Assembly: GCF_001278845.1 (NCBI RefSeq)
Contig: NZ_CP012590.1
Coordinates: 3,100,001-3,164,000, forward strand
Length of the DNA: 64,000 bases
Source: Actinomyces sp. oral taxon 414
GTDB lineage: Bacteria > Actinomycetota > Actinomycetes > Actinomycetales > Actinomycetaceae
Direction: 5' to 3'
The position numbers were made by a program, and so were the translations under genes. Under the pieces are notes generated by a model, which was not told the origin of the DNA, searched no databases, and was given only the letters and a program-made list of their open reading frames with translations. Positions within the stretch are counted from its first letter, which is position 1, and every line of letters begins with the position of its first letter. Positions 1 to 8,686 of the stretch are shown in pieces.

Positions 1-674
1 TCTGGTGAGGGGTGATCATTCCCCTTCCGATATAGCCCTTGTCGGCGATCCACCCGGAGGTGTCGATTCCCTCGAGCAGTCCGGAAGGCGCCTGGGGCGG
101 CCACGTCGTGCATGGGCCCCGAGCAGGGGTCGGAGGCCCCCCACCAGGCGCCCGCCTGACAGGACCAGGATCCGGACACTCATGCCGGTCGTCCCGCGCT
201 CACCGCGACCACAATTCGCGGTGATTCCGCCAACTTCAGCAGGGGAGGAGGGTGCCGTCCAGGCAGAAGTCGCAGCCCTCGGGCACCTCCTCCGCGGTGA
301 GCAGCACGTCCTTCAGGGCCCGGACGATCGCATCGGTCATGGCCTCGATGGCCCGCGAGATCATGGGCCGGCACACGCCCGACTGCTCGCCGATCACCGC
401 ATGCACCACATTATGGTGCATGCGGTGATCGGCGCCGCCCTCAGAGAATCCCTCAACCCCAGGCTCGGCGGATACCCCTCGACACCCTCCTCGCGCAGGC
501 GGATGAGCAGATCGGCGAACTCGGCAGTGGGCAGCCCCGTAGCATACCTCATGATGAAGGCCTGTTCCTCATGAGGTCGTGTAATTCTTTGTCCAACACC
601 CATTGTACCTCATGGGGACGGGCCACCATAATATCGCTTCCCGGAAATGCGACCAGACGCCCGTGAATAAACTT
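1..674 (-). mobile_element. IS5-like element (type alpha), truncated, decayed transposase
   Basis: This is the right-hand part of an insertion sequence whose end (GAATAAACTT at 665-674) matches the ends of fuller copies at 28928-30798 and 47788-48666. On the minus strand it encodes broken pieces of a DDE_Tnp_4-type transposase: an N-terminal helix-turn-helix segment (from about 570, with FADLLIRLREEGVEGYPPSL) and then a piece reading AVIGEQSGVCRPMISRAIEAM in a different frame. The reading frame is lost at several points, so no active transposase is made. The element continues past the left edge of the window. Family assignment to the IS5 superfamily rests on the protein pattern only. Confidence 0.8.
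388..434. repeat. Perfect 21-bp palindrome inside the decayed transposase
   Basis: Arms 388-408 and 414-434 are exact reverse complements around a 5-base loop. The equivalent place in the other two copies of this IS is only weakly symmetrical, so the perfect palindrome is specific to this copy and breaks the reading frame. Confidence 0.85.
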
Positions 675-756
675 CTAAACCTGTGCAACTCGGACGATAG
701 GCGCGGGGCACACACGCCTCTTCTACGTACAGCATCGGGGCGCCTGCGCGGACAGG

Positions 757-1047
757 TCACGAGCCGGACTGGAGGCGCCGCGGACGATAGACGGTGGAAC
801 GATGACCAACATCGAGCGCAAGGATCACACAGCGTTCATCCTGGACATCGATGATCACCCGGTAGTCCCCGACCCGGAGCCGGAACATCCCCGCGAAAGG
901 GCCCGTCAACGGCTTGAGGAGGTCTCGCGGATCGTCAGCCCCCTGGATCTGGTGCAGCTTTTCGACCACACGCTTCTGGACGGTGCGATCGAGACGGCTC
1001 AGCGTCTTCTCGGCACGAGGTGTGAACTCAACGCCCCAGTGGGCCAC
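757..1047 (-). CDS. RelE/ParE-family toxin, without an adjacent antitoxin
   Basis: The 96-residue protein has the RelE-type plan: an N-terminal FTPRAEKTLSRLD helix, then a strand region with GMFRLRVGDYRVIIDV and a basic tail. RelE proteins are ribosome-dependent mRNA interferases normally held inactive by an antitoxin encoded next door. The GTG start at 1047 is supported by a strong AGGAGG five bases upstream. The expected antitoxin gene is absent: the gene immediately upstream on the same strand is nrdD (stop at 1074), and downstream lies the IS fragment. It is probably transcribed by read-through from nrdD. It may be inactive, or restrained by an antitoxin from elsewhere. Confidence 0.8.
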   Translation of the reverse strand: MAHWGVEFTPRAEKTLSRLDRTVQKRVVEKLHQIQGADDPRDLLKPLTGPFAGMFRLRVGDYRVIIDVQDERCVILALDVGHRSTVYRPRRLQSGS

Positions 1048-1073
1048 CTATTCCTCCTGTTCTCCACAAGTCC

Positions 1074-3023
1074 TCAGGCGCCGACCGTGCTCAGGCGAGA
1101 GACGGCCGGGCCGTGCCCGCCGGCGGCGGCCTCGGTGAACATCTGCCGCTCCATGTACTCGCCCTTCTTGCCGATGTTGAAGGACTTCACGGGGCGGAAG
1201 TAGCCCATGACGCGCGTCCACACCTCGCACTCGACCGGCTCGGCGCCCGGGTGCAGCTCGGCGCACTTGGCGCAGGTCTTGTGCTCGCCGGGCAGGTAGC
1301 CGTGGACGGGGCAGACGGAGAAGGTGGGCGTGATGGTGATGTAGGGGGTGCGGAAGGCCGTCAGGGAGCGGCGCACGAGCTCCTTGCAGGCGGCGGCCGA
1401 GGAGATCCGCTCGTTCATGTACAGGTGGAGGACGGTGCCGCCGGTGTACTTGGTCTGCAGCTCCTCCTGCATCTCCTGGGCCTCGAAGGGGTCGTCGGTG
1501 TAGGCCACCGGGATCTGCGAGGAGTTGGTGTAGTAGGGGTTGGACTCGGTGCCGGCCTGGAGGATGTCGGGGTAGCGCTTGCGGTCCTCCTTGGCGAAGC
1601 GGTAGGTGGTGCCCTCCGCCGGTGTGGCCTCGAGGTTGTACAGGTGGCCGGTGGCCTCCTGGAACTCCACCATCTTGTCGCGCACGTGGTCGAGCAGGCG
1701 CACGCACATGTCGTGGCCGCGCGGGTCGGTCAGGTCGTAGGCGTCGTGGCTGAAGTTGCGGACCATCTCGTTCATGCCGTTGACGCCCAGGGTGGAGAAG
1801 TGGTTGTCGAGGGTGCCGAGCCACCGCTTGGTGAAGGGGAACAGGCCGGCGTCGATGTGGTGCTGGATGACCTCGCGCTTGAGCTCGAGGGTGTCGCGGC
1901 CGATCTCCAGCAGCCGGTCGAGGGCGGCCACCAGCCCGGCCTCGTCGCCCGCGTGCAGGTAGCCCAGGCGGGCCATATTGATGGTGACGACGCCGACGGA
2001 CCCGGTCTGCTCGGCCGAGCCGAACAGGCCGTTGCCGCGCTTGAGCAGCTCGCGCAGGTCCAGCTGGAGGCGGCAGCACATGGAGCGGATCATGCCGGGG
2101 TCGAGCTCGGAGTTGATGAAGTTCTGGAAGTAGGGCAGGCCGTACTTGGCGGTCATGGCGAACAGGCGCTCGGCGTTGTCCGAGTCCCAGTCGAAGTCCT
2201 TGGTGATGTTGTAGGTGGGGATGGGGAAGGTGAAGACGCGGCCCTCGGCGTCGCCGGCGGTCATGACCTCCATGAAGGCGCGGTTGATGACGGCCATCTC
2301 GGGGGCGAGGTCGCCGTAGGTGAAGTCGCACAGCTCGTCGCCGATGAGGGGGTGCTCGTCGGCGAGGTCGTCGGGGCAGGTCCAGTCGAAGGTGAGGTTG
2401 GTGAAGGGCGTCTGGGTGCCCCAGCGCGAGGGGACGTTGAGGTTGAAGATGAGCTCCTGCATGCACTGGAGGACCTGGGTGTAGGTCATGGAGTCCAGGC
2501 GGACGAAGGGCGCCATGTAGGTGTCGAAGGAGGAGAAGGCCTGGGCGCCGGCCCACTCGTTCTGCAGCGTGCCCAGGAAGTTGACGATCTGGCCGACGGC
2601 GGAGGAGAAGTGCCGCGGCGGGTTGCAGGCGATCTTGCCGGGGATGCCGTTGAAGCCCTGCTGGAGGAGGGACTTGAGCGACCAGCCGGCGCAGTAGCCG
2701 GAGAACATGTCCAGGTCGTGGATGTGCAGATCGCCGCAGCGGTGGGCGTCGCCGGCCTCCTGCGCGTAGATCTGGCTCAGCCAGTAGTTGGCGATGATCT
2801 TGCCGGAGGTGTTGAGGATCATCCCACCCAGCGAGTAGCCCTGGTTGGCATTGGCGTTGACGCGCCAGTCGGAGCGGTCGAGGTACTCGGTGATGGTGGC
2901 GACGGCGTCGACCTGGGGGCGCGAGCCGTGGGCGACGGCGGAGTCGTCGGAGCCGCGGGCGACCAGCTCGGGGTGGGCCGCGGCGAGGTGGGCGGCGGCG
3001 GGGGTCTGACTGCTGTCTGACAC
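1074..3023 (-). CDS. nrdD: Anaerobic (class III) ribonucleoside-triphosphate reductase
   Basis: NrdD reduces ribonucleoside triphosphates to deoxy forms under anaerobic conditions using a glycyl radical. The C-terminal radical loop is visible as RVMGYFRPV (glycine near residue 607), preceded by a zinc-binding region with SVCPVHGYL and TCAKC. The core begins at NANANQGYSLGGMI. About 649 residues are predicted from the GTG at 3023, which has GGAG six bases upstream; an ATG two codons earlier (3029) would sit directly on that GGAG. No N-terminal ATP-cone is visible, so the usual dATP overall-activity control may be missing. The activase gene nrdG, commonly next to nrdD, is not adjacent or anywhere in this window; a relE-type toxin follows instead. 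Confidence 0.95.
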   Translation of the reverse strand: MSDSSQTPAAAHLAAAHPELVARGSDDSAVAHGSRPQVDAVATITEYLDRSDWRVNANANQGYSLGGMILNTSGKIIANYWLSQIYAQEAGDAHRCGDLHIHDLDMFSGYCAGWSLKSLLQQGFNGIPGKIACNPPRHFSSAVGQIVNFLGTLQNEWAGAQAFSSFDTYMAPFVRLDSMTYTQVLQCMQELIFNLNVPSRWGTQTPFTNLTFDWTCPDDLADEHPLIGDELCDFTYGDLAPEMAVINRAFMEVMTAGDAEGRVFTFPIPTYNITKDFDWDSDNAERLFAMTAKYGLPYFQNFINSELDPGMIRSMCCRLQLDLRELLKRGNGLFGSAEQTGSVGVVTINMARLGYLHAGDEAGLVAALDRLLEIGRDTLELKREVIQHHIDAGLFPFTKRWLGTLDNHFSTLGVNGMNEMVRNFSHDAYDLTDPRGHDMCVRLLDHVRDKMVEFQEATGHLYNLEATPAEGTTYRFAKEDRKRYPDILQAGTESNPYYTNSSQIPVAYTDDPFEAQEMQEELQTKYTGGTVLHLYMNERISSAAACKELVRRSLTAFRTPYITITPTFSVCPVHGYLPGEHKTCAKCAELHPGAEPVECEVWTRVMGYFRPVKSFNIGKKGEYMERQMFTEAAAGGHGPAVSRLSTVGA

Positions 3024-3176
3024 GAGCATCTCCAGTACTTCGATGAACGTAGAAGTCGCCGTCGTTGACGACGACGGGGGCCGCCGCTCCGACGCCCGAT
3101 GCCGGAACGAGAGTCCGGCGGCCGACGTCCGGGGCGGCACCACCGGGCCCGACCCTACAACCTGCTCGCGCCCGCG

Positions 3177-3228
3177 CAACCCATATCCGGTGGTCGGACC
3201 TAGCCGCGACCACAACATGTTGTGGTCG
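3177..3228. promoter_or_regulatory. Candidate tandem NrdR boxes upstream of nrdD
   Basis: A perfect 22-bp palindrome lies at 3207-3228 with core CCACAACATGTTGTGG. A weaker symmetrical site at 3177-3192 (CAACCCATATCCGGTG) lies 33 bp away centre to centre, about three helical turns. Paired palindromes with this spacing upstream of a ribonucleotide reductase gene are typical of NrdR repressor sites. The assignment is inferred from position and pattern; the nrdD start is about 155-205 bp downstream on the minus strand. Confidence 0.5.
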
Positions 3229-3722
3229 TCGCGCCTTCCGCCACCAAGGCTGATGGCAGCTTCCGCCGAGTTCCACGAGGAAGGCGACGGAAACTTTCAG
3301 TGATCAGCATCACACTTTCTTGGGCGTCGGCACTCCGGTCGGCGTGTCCCGACCGCTCGCCCCGCTCACCGGCATCGTCGCCGTTGTCGACGACGTCCCG
3401 CACATCGCGACCGCCGCGGCCGCCGCCGGGACGCGACGACTTTCGGGAACAACGTCCTGCACGTCGCGACCGACCGCCGCCCCGCCCGCGGGGGCGGGAG
3501 CGGAGGTCCGCTCCCCGGCTTCAAGGGTGCGGACCATCGCCCCCGCCCGCGGGGTCCGGGCGGAACCGGCCTCCCGGCGGGGCCACTCTCGGACGGTGCA
3601 GGGGCTTCTCGGGCCGGTTGCGGGAGTGCTGCACATTCGAAAGGGGCGCCCGCGCAGACGGATTCCGTGTTTTCCGCACGATTCCGCAACTCTTCCTAGA
3701 ACGTCAGTTTTTAGCAGACGGT

Positions 3723-3759
3723 CTCCCATGTGCAGAGCGGACCCTTCTGCACATGGGAG
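3723..3759. repeat. Hairpin with 13-bp perfect arms (ATGTGCAG motif)
   Basis: Arms 3723-3735 and 3747-3759 (CTCCCATGTGCAG) pair perfectly around an 11-base loop. It lies in the roughly 1-kb gene-free stretch 3030-4076 between nrdD and the next gene, which otherwise holds only the hairpin at 3827, a lone CTGCACATTCG near 3632 and an IS-end remnant. There is no T-tract, so it does not look like an ordinary terminator. Confidence 0.7.
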
Positions 3760-3826
3760 GATCTCAACAGTGTTGAACGCCAGAACATTCCCGCATGATT
3801 CAGCCGATCCACCACCGGCCGGTCTC

Positions 3827-3876
3827 GGTCGAATGTGCAGCGCCTCCCCGACCGGGCCGATGCTGCACATCCGACC
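3827..3876. repeat. Second ATGTGCAG hairpin, 15-bp arms
   Basis: Arms 3827-3841 (GGTCGAATGTGCAGC) and 3862-3876 pair with one mismatch. It shares the CGAATGTGCAG word with the neighbouring hairpin and loosely resembles the longer hairpins at 9576 and 60991. Confidence 0.65.
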
Positions 3877-3942
3877 CGCCCGACACCAGCCCGACACCGC
3901 GAGTACGACCCCGATACCACATTCGCCCTACCGCGCCGTCGC

Positions 3943-3987
3943 GCCGATCCCCGGCCCTGCACCGCCATTCCTGGTGAGAAAGGCTCG
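3943..3987 (-). mobile_element. Solo end of IS type beta
   Basis: The sequence GCCGATCCCCGGC...CTGGTGAGAAAGGCTC matches the outer ~45 bases of the two full type-beta IS copies (ends near 28153 and 29001). No transposase sequence accompanies it, so this is an orphan end left by decay or deletion. Confidence 0.65.
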
Positions 3988-4076
3988 GTGAGTCTACAAG
4001 GTGCGCGGTGCTCCCCGACTTGTCATTTGATGGAATCCGCACCTGGAAGATGTGTCCGGGCGTCCCGGAGCGGCCT

Positions 4077-4772
4077 TCATCGAGTAGCTAAAGTAAGACG
4101 TCGAATAAGACCGGGGACCGCCTCGTGCATGACGAGGTCGTCGGAGTCCGGGGCCCGTTCCTCGATCATACCCTTCACACCCCATCCGACGGCCTCCTCA
4201 GGGCTGATGAGCCCGAGGACCCACTGGTCGGCGCAAAGGGCGAAATCCTCCTCGCTGAAGGGAAGAGCGTCGTAGTCGTAATCTCCGGGAGGATAGCGCC
4301 CCTCGTCCCACAGGCGGGACTCGAAGGGCAAAGGCGTGCCGGAGTAGTCTAGGGACATGTCGCCCCCGCTATCGTCCTCGTCGAAATAGTCGTTGCACTC
4401 GGTGCACACGTAGCGATCCCAGCCGGGAGCCCTGACAAAGAACTCCATCGAGCTGACAACGGTTGAGGCCCACATCGACCACACGCCAAACCCATCCGGT
4501 CGATGCTTCTTCGAAGAAAGCCTCCGCTCCAGGTCATTGAGCACGCTTCCGTCCCCGCCCAAAACAATCGTCGACCCCCAGGTGCCGAGGAAGATCCGGC
4601 GCTCGGGCCCGCGACCGAGCATCATCCCGACCGTCCTGCCCGTGAGGCGCCAGCCCGGTAGCAGCATTTTGAGGACGCTCGCAGCCGCCCGGGGACCGCC
4701 CTCCGGATGCTTGAAGAGGTCCAGTCGGGGGATGGTGCCGGAGACGGCCAGCCACCCGCTTCTATAACCCAT
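4077..4772 (-). CDS. Hypothetical protein, 231 residues
   Basis: I do not recognise the family. The ATG at 4772 is chosen because AAGGAGGA lies just upstream. A much longer frame continues upstream through the 120-bp palindromic repeat at 4965-5084, but it has no support as coding. Visible features are a basic, hydrophobic N-terminal half (LKMLLPGWRLTGRTVGMML), a Cys pair in YVCTECNDYFDEDDSGG that could bind a metal, and an acidic C-terminal half (DYDYDALPFSEEDFALCADQW). It stands alone between the nrdD upstream region and a decayed transporter. A small contact-dependent immunity-type protein is possible but unsupported. Confidence 0.65.
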   Translation of the reverse strand: MGYRSGWLAVSGTIPRLDLFKHPEGGPRAAASVLKMLLPGWRLTGRTVGMMLGRGPERRIFLGTWGSTIVLGGDGSVLNDLERRLSSKKHRPDGFGVWSMWASTVVSSMEFFVRAPGWDRYVCTECNDYFDEDDSGGDMSLDYSGTPLPFESRLWDEGRYPPGDYDYDALPFSEEDFALCADQWVLGLISPEEAVGWGVKGMIEERAPDSDDLVMHEAVPGLIRRLTLATR

Positions 4773-4964
4773 GAATCCTCCTTCTCCGGGCTGGGCAGTC
4801 CACTTCCGGCAGAGAGAGTATAGACGACACCCGCCGGCTGACCCCTGGTCCGGGCCGCAGTCCGGTCGCTGGCCGGGGGCACGGGGTGATGTGATGATGC
4901 GGAAGGCCGGATGCGGGGCAGGATGGTGCGCGTGGGGCTCCTGAGGCGGCCCGGGGCAGAGTCT

Positions 4965-5084
4965 TGTCCAAATCTGCCACAAAGGCCCGAATCGAGCCGG
5001 AGTGCGCGAGAAGAAACATTGATATTCCGCGCTTTTCTTCGCGACCGATCCCGCCGCGGAGCGCCTTTGTGGCAGATTTGGACA
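4965..5084. repeat. 120-bp palindromic element, family A copy 1
   Basis: Terminal inverted repeats of 22 bp (left begins TGTCCAAATCTGCCACAAAG) bound a unit of exactly 120 bp. Looser inverted symmetry extends outward on both sides to about 4936 and 5115. The interior (GATATTCCGCGCTTTTCTTC) is nearly the same, inverted or direct, in copy 2 at 61135-61254. It encodes nothing convincing. It looks like a MITE or a REP-type palindromic unit. Confidence 0.8.
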
Positions 5085-5168
5085 CACCCACGCCCCGGGT
5101 CGCCACAGGAGCCCCATCCGCCACGCGCAGACACCCCAGAATAACCTTCCTGGTTCGCGGCCCTGGTC

Positions 5169-5588
5169 ATGATGGGCACTCACCTCAACAAGCTCGGCTT
5201 CATCGGGTGGCTGGGGGAGCAGGTCGGCTCGCGCATGGGCGGGCTCGGCACCGTCGCCGCCTTCGCGGCGCTGACCGGCGTGTACGCGCTGACCCACTAC
5301 CTGTTCGCCTCGGGCACCGCCCACACGGCCTCCATGTTCGCCGTCTTCCTCGGCGTGGGGCTGGCGCTGGGGCTGCCGGGGGTGCCGCTGACCGTGTTCC
5401 TCGGGGCGATCCCCACCCTCATGGGGCGCCTGACCCACTACGGCAACGGGCCGGCGCCCCTGTACTTCGGGTCCGGGTACGTCGAGCTCGGGGCGTGGTG
5501 GCGCACGGGGCTGGCGCTCGGGGCGGTGCACATGGCCATCTGGCTGGTGGCCGGGCCGATCTGGTGGAGCGTCATCGGGGTGTGGTGA
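5169..5588 (+). pseudogene. C-terminal remnant of a DASS/CitT-type anion:Na+ symporter
   Basis: The 139-residue product matches the last third of divalent-anion symporters: LGLPGVPLTVFLGAIPTLMG and the family-typical PLYFGSGYVELGAWWRTG, with three or four hydrophobic segments. A full protein has about 450-500 residues and a dozen membrane segments; everything upstream is missing. The break falls 85 bp from the 120-bp palindromic element, and a GAATAACCTT word like the type-alpha IS end occurs at 5139-5148, so mobile DNA probably caused the loss. Transport activity is not expected. Confidence 0.75.
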
Positions 5589-5714
5589 GTGGCGGCCGGG
5601 GCCGGGCGGGGGTCCCGACGCCCTCAACGGGCGGTTCGGCTGAGCCGTCGCCGGGGTCGGGGCCGGGCGGGGCTCCCCATTGTTGAGACGCCGCGCTGGC
5701 CCGACACTGACCCC

Positions 5715-7919
5715 ATGAGCAGCCAGGCGACGCCGCACCCCGGTAACCCCAACGCCATCGGCAATCCCGTCTACGGCACCTACGGTTCGGCCGACGACGC
5801 CGGCCGGCATCCGGGCGGGCCGGGTACGTCGGGCGGGCCGGGCGGGCCAGGTGCGTCAGCTGGGCCGGGCGGACCGGACGCGTCGAGCGGGCCGGCCGCG
5901 CCGCCCCGGCGAGCCTCGCGACTGCGACGGGGGATCTTCAGCCTTCTGGACGGCGCGCGTCTAGCGGCGGGGGGCGGGGCCCTCATTCTGATGGTGTGGG
6001 GCGCCGCGGAGATGCTGCGCTCACCGCTGGCGGCCCCGATGAGCGAGGGGTGGTGGAGCTTCGCGCGACAGTTCCTTCCATCGATCGTGCCATCGATTGC
6101 GCTGATGTTCTTTTCTGTGATCCAGGCGCAGCGCTCCTCACCGCGACGCAAGGGTTTCACCATCTGCTTCGCCGCCATTGTTCTTATTATGGTCTCTTTC
6201 CTGGTGCTCTTCATCGGCGCGTGGGGTGTTGAGCCGATCGTCGAGTCGGGGGCGAGCATCCCCGGGTGCATCGGCCGGCTGGCGGTCGGGTGGGCCTTCC
6301 TGGTTATCGCCGTCATGAGTCACCTAATCCTATACCTCTACCGGCCGGCGGCGCAGCCCCGGGCGGAGTGGGACGGGTTGGCCCCCTGGTCCGTCGCCTC
6401 TGCCCCGGGGGGCGACATACCCGTAGATGGGAGACTAGTCAACCCATCTCCGGCGCCCCCGCAGCAAACCGGACCGACGGCATCCGCGGGTCGGGTGCGC
6501 AACGCGGTGTCGGTGCTCGTCAGCGTCGTGGTGGTCGCCGTGATAGCGGCGACGGTCCCAAACCTCATCAACAATTCCTTCGACCAGTTCATCCGGGTCA
6601 CGACCGGCGCGGCGGCCGGTTATGACGGTTTTCCAACGGTCGAGAAGATATCGGCTGCGGCCGCCGGCGGAAACCAGTCCGGCGCCGACCCGATATGGAC
6701 GACCGTCGTCGGCACGAGCAGGGTTCAACAGATCCTCGCCGGTGTGCGCGGCGCCGTCCTCGTCACCGATAACGGCGTCTACGGGCTGGACTCCTCAACG
6801 GGGGAGGTCATCTGGACCTTCGCCACAATCGGACTGAATAAGCAGCATTATGGCACCACTCTTGAAAGAGTGAATCTCTATATGGAGAACTCCGCCTTCA
6901 CCTCGCCCGACGGAGCCTGGTTGGCCTACGCCTTCGACGTCACGCCCCGCAGGTCTATCGGCGGCGGCGGCGACTCGCGAGAGGACGTCACCCGCATTGT
7001 GGTCCTGAGTACGGATACGGGGCGGGTCGCTCTTGACACCCAGGTGGCCGGAGCGGTGCCGGCCGTGCAGTTGACCGACTCCAAGACCATTATCAACCGC
7101 CGGGTCTACAACACCGTCGGCGGACTCGAACTCTCCCCGCTGGACAGTGAGAAGATTGCGGTCCCGGGGCCCGGAGGGCACTCCTCAGTCATTGTTCGGA
7201 ATAAACATGAGGACTGGCGCTATCTGCACTCCATGATGACCCTTGAGGTGATACCCGAGGCGAATCTCGATGACGATCATTATTTCAGGAATCGAACCAT
7301 TAAGGCTCAGGCGATCGCCGGGCAGCCCGTCAATGTGGGCGGCTGGGTCCTCAATCAGGCCGACGACGGGACGGTGGAGAACATCGACACCGGCGAGACC
7401 GTGCCCCTCACGGGGGAGGACGATCCCGACAACTGGAACGTCGTCGGGATTCAGGCCAGCACCCAGGCCATATCCGTCTGGAGCGTCCAGAACGAAGTCA
7501 AGGGTCCGGCCAAGGATTTCGGCCACCCGCTATCGCTGAACGTCTTCGACACCCGCCGGGGAGAGGTGACGGCCATTGATCCAGCCGGAACCTACCGCGC
7601 AATCAAGCAGAACAATGAACCCGCAGCGTACCCCCCGTACTCCGGCACGGTGGACACCCCCGTCTTCTCGGCGCGCGTGGACACCCGTTATCGTCAAGAC
7701 TTCTCCGATCGGCTCGTCGTGCAGCAGAACGACGCCGCCCGGCAGGACAACGAGCCCGCCTCAGACGGCAGCGAGCCCGCATGGGTCAGCGTCCGCATGC
7801 CCGATTTCCGGATCAGCTCGGACCTCGTGGCACTGTGCCCGGGAGGGGTCATCGTCTCCTACGATTCCATGAGCTCAGACCGCGATGTGGTCACCGCCAG
7901 AAAGGCGCCTCAGCAGTAA
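5715..7919 (+). CDS. Membrane-anchored PQQ-like beta-propeller protein
   Basis: A 734-residue protein. Residues ~30-75 are a Gly/Pro/Ala linker built from repeats of GGPG type. About five hydrophobic segments follow (for example FAAIVLIMVSFLVLFIGAW and VSVLVSVVVVAVIAATV), the last leading into a large extracytoplasmic region of ~460 residues. That region contains propeller-like blades such as VTDNGVYGLDSSTGEVIWTF, as seen in PQQ-binding-like and BamB-type repeats. No catalytic residues are evident, so a binding or scaffold role at the cell surface is the most that can be said. The start is the ATG at 5715; the frame is open further upstream but without a ribosome site. Confidence 0.75.
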   Translation: MSSQATPHPGNPNAIGNPVYGTYGSADDAGRHPGGPGTSGGPGGPGASAGPGGPDASSGPAAPPRRASRLRRGIFSLLDGARLAAGGGALILMVWGAAEMLRSPLAAPMSEGWWSFARQFLPSIVPSIALMFFSVIQAQRSSPRRKGFTICFAAIVLIMVSFLVLFIGAWGVEPIVESGASIPGCIGRLAVGWAFLVIAVMSHLILYLYRPAAQPRAEWDGLAPWSVASAPGGDIPVDGRLVNPSPAPPQQTGPTASAGRVRNAVSVLVSVVVVAVIAATVPNLINNSFDQFIRVTTGAAAGYDGFPTVEKISAAAAGGNQSGADPIWTTVVGTSRVQQILAGVRGAVLVTDNGVYGLDSSTGEVIWTFATIGLNKQHYGTTLERVNLYMENSAFTSPDGAWLAYAFDVTPRRSIGGGGDSREDVTRIVVLSTDTGRVALDTQVAGAVPAVQLTDSKTIINRRVYNTVGGLELSPLDSEKIAVPGPGGHSSVIVRNKHEDWRYLHSMMTLEVIPEANLDDDHYFRNRTIKAQAIAGQPVNVGGWVLNQADDGTVENIDTGETVPLTGEDDPDNWNVVGIQASTQAISVWSVQNEVKGPAKDFGHPLSLNVFDTRRGEVTAIDPAGTYRAIKQNNEPAAYPPYSGTVDTPVFSARVDTRYRQDFSDRLVVQQNDAARQDNEPASDGSEPAWVSVRMPDFRISSDLVALCPGGVIVSYDSMSSDRDVVTARKAPQQ

Positions 7920-8167
7920 CCGGAGTGAGGGGCTCTCCGGACTCGGCCCATGATGATCGGGGCGGGTTCATATCGAGAACGAATGACTCCGAGGGGCAAG
8001 TGCTCCGAGGAGCCTGGGACCAGTCGCCCACGGGGATCCGTGAAGGGCCATGCGACCACCTGCGGTTCGCCGCCTTGAGGCCCGGTCCCGCGCCGCCGAT
8101 GAGGAGGCCACCGCCTGCGGTCCGCCGCCGGCCCCGGTCCCGCGCCGGGTGGGGCACAATCGGTCTC

Positions 8168-8686
8168 ATGACGGCATCGAGCGGGATCGGCCCGGCCCGG
8201 ACCCCGGGACTCACGCGCGCGGACGTCGCCATGATCGTCACGCGGGGTCAGGCGTGGAGGGACGCGCTGCACCGGAGCCTGGCCCAGCTCGGCCTGGATT
8301 GGCTGGACGCCGACAGCCTCATGGAGGACTACAGCGTCGGCGGCATGGACCTGGACCTGTACTGGCGCGCCCAGCGGGTCATCCGCGAGCACCGCGACAT
8401 GCGGGACGCGCTCCTGGACGCCGGGCGGATCGCCGACGGCGCGAGCAGACGGGCCCTCATCGAGGCCGCGTCCCGGCGCATCGCGGCGGGCGAGGACCTG
8501 TTCGCGGTGCACTGCGGCCTCACCATCGACCTCGCGCGCCGCGGCATGGGCCAGGTCCTCCTGCCGACAGTGTTCGACCCGGCCCTGTGGGAGGCGGTCG
8601 ACAGCCACGACCCACAGCGCATCGCCGCGTACCTGACCGATTGCGAGACCCTCTACATCCCCGCCGTGGACGGAGTCGTCGAATGA
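8168..8686 (+). CDS. Partner gene of the Fic protein, unknown family
   Basis: A 172-residue, mostly helical protein beginning at an ATG preceded by a CACAAT hexamer at a distance that would suit a leaderless transcript. It overlaps the fic gene by four bases (ATGA), so the two are translationally coupled and probably function together, for example as antitoxin and Fic toxin or as a regulator. Parts of it recur as damaged copies at 10581-10718 (N-terminal third) and 14761-14888 (C-terminal end), so the cassette once existed twice here. I recognise no domain; a toxin-antitoxin partnership is inferred only from gene order. Confidence 0.7.
   Translation: MTASSGIGPARTPGLTRADVAMIVTRGQAWRDALHRSLAQLGLDWLDADSLMEDYSVGGMDLDLYWRAQRVIREHRDMRDALLDAGRIADGASRRALIEAASRRIAAGEDLFAVHCGLTIDLARRGMGQVLLPTVFDPALWEAVDSHDPQRIAAYLTDCETLYIPAVDGVVE

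Noticed and set aside
1113..3020. Plus-strand frame opposite nrdD
   Set aside because: The minus strand encodes an unmistakable class III reductase.
4773..5810. N-terminal extension of the 4077-4772 gene
   Set aside because: It runs through the 120-bp palindromic repeat and opposite the transporter remnant, and a strong ribosome site supports the start at 4772.
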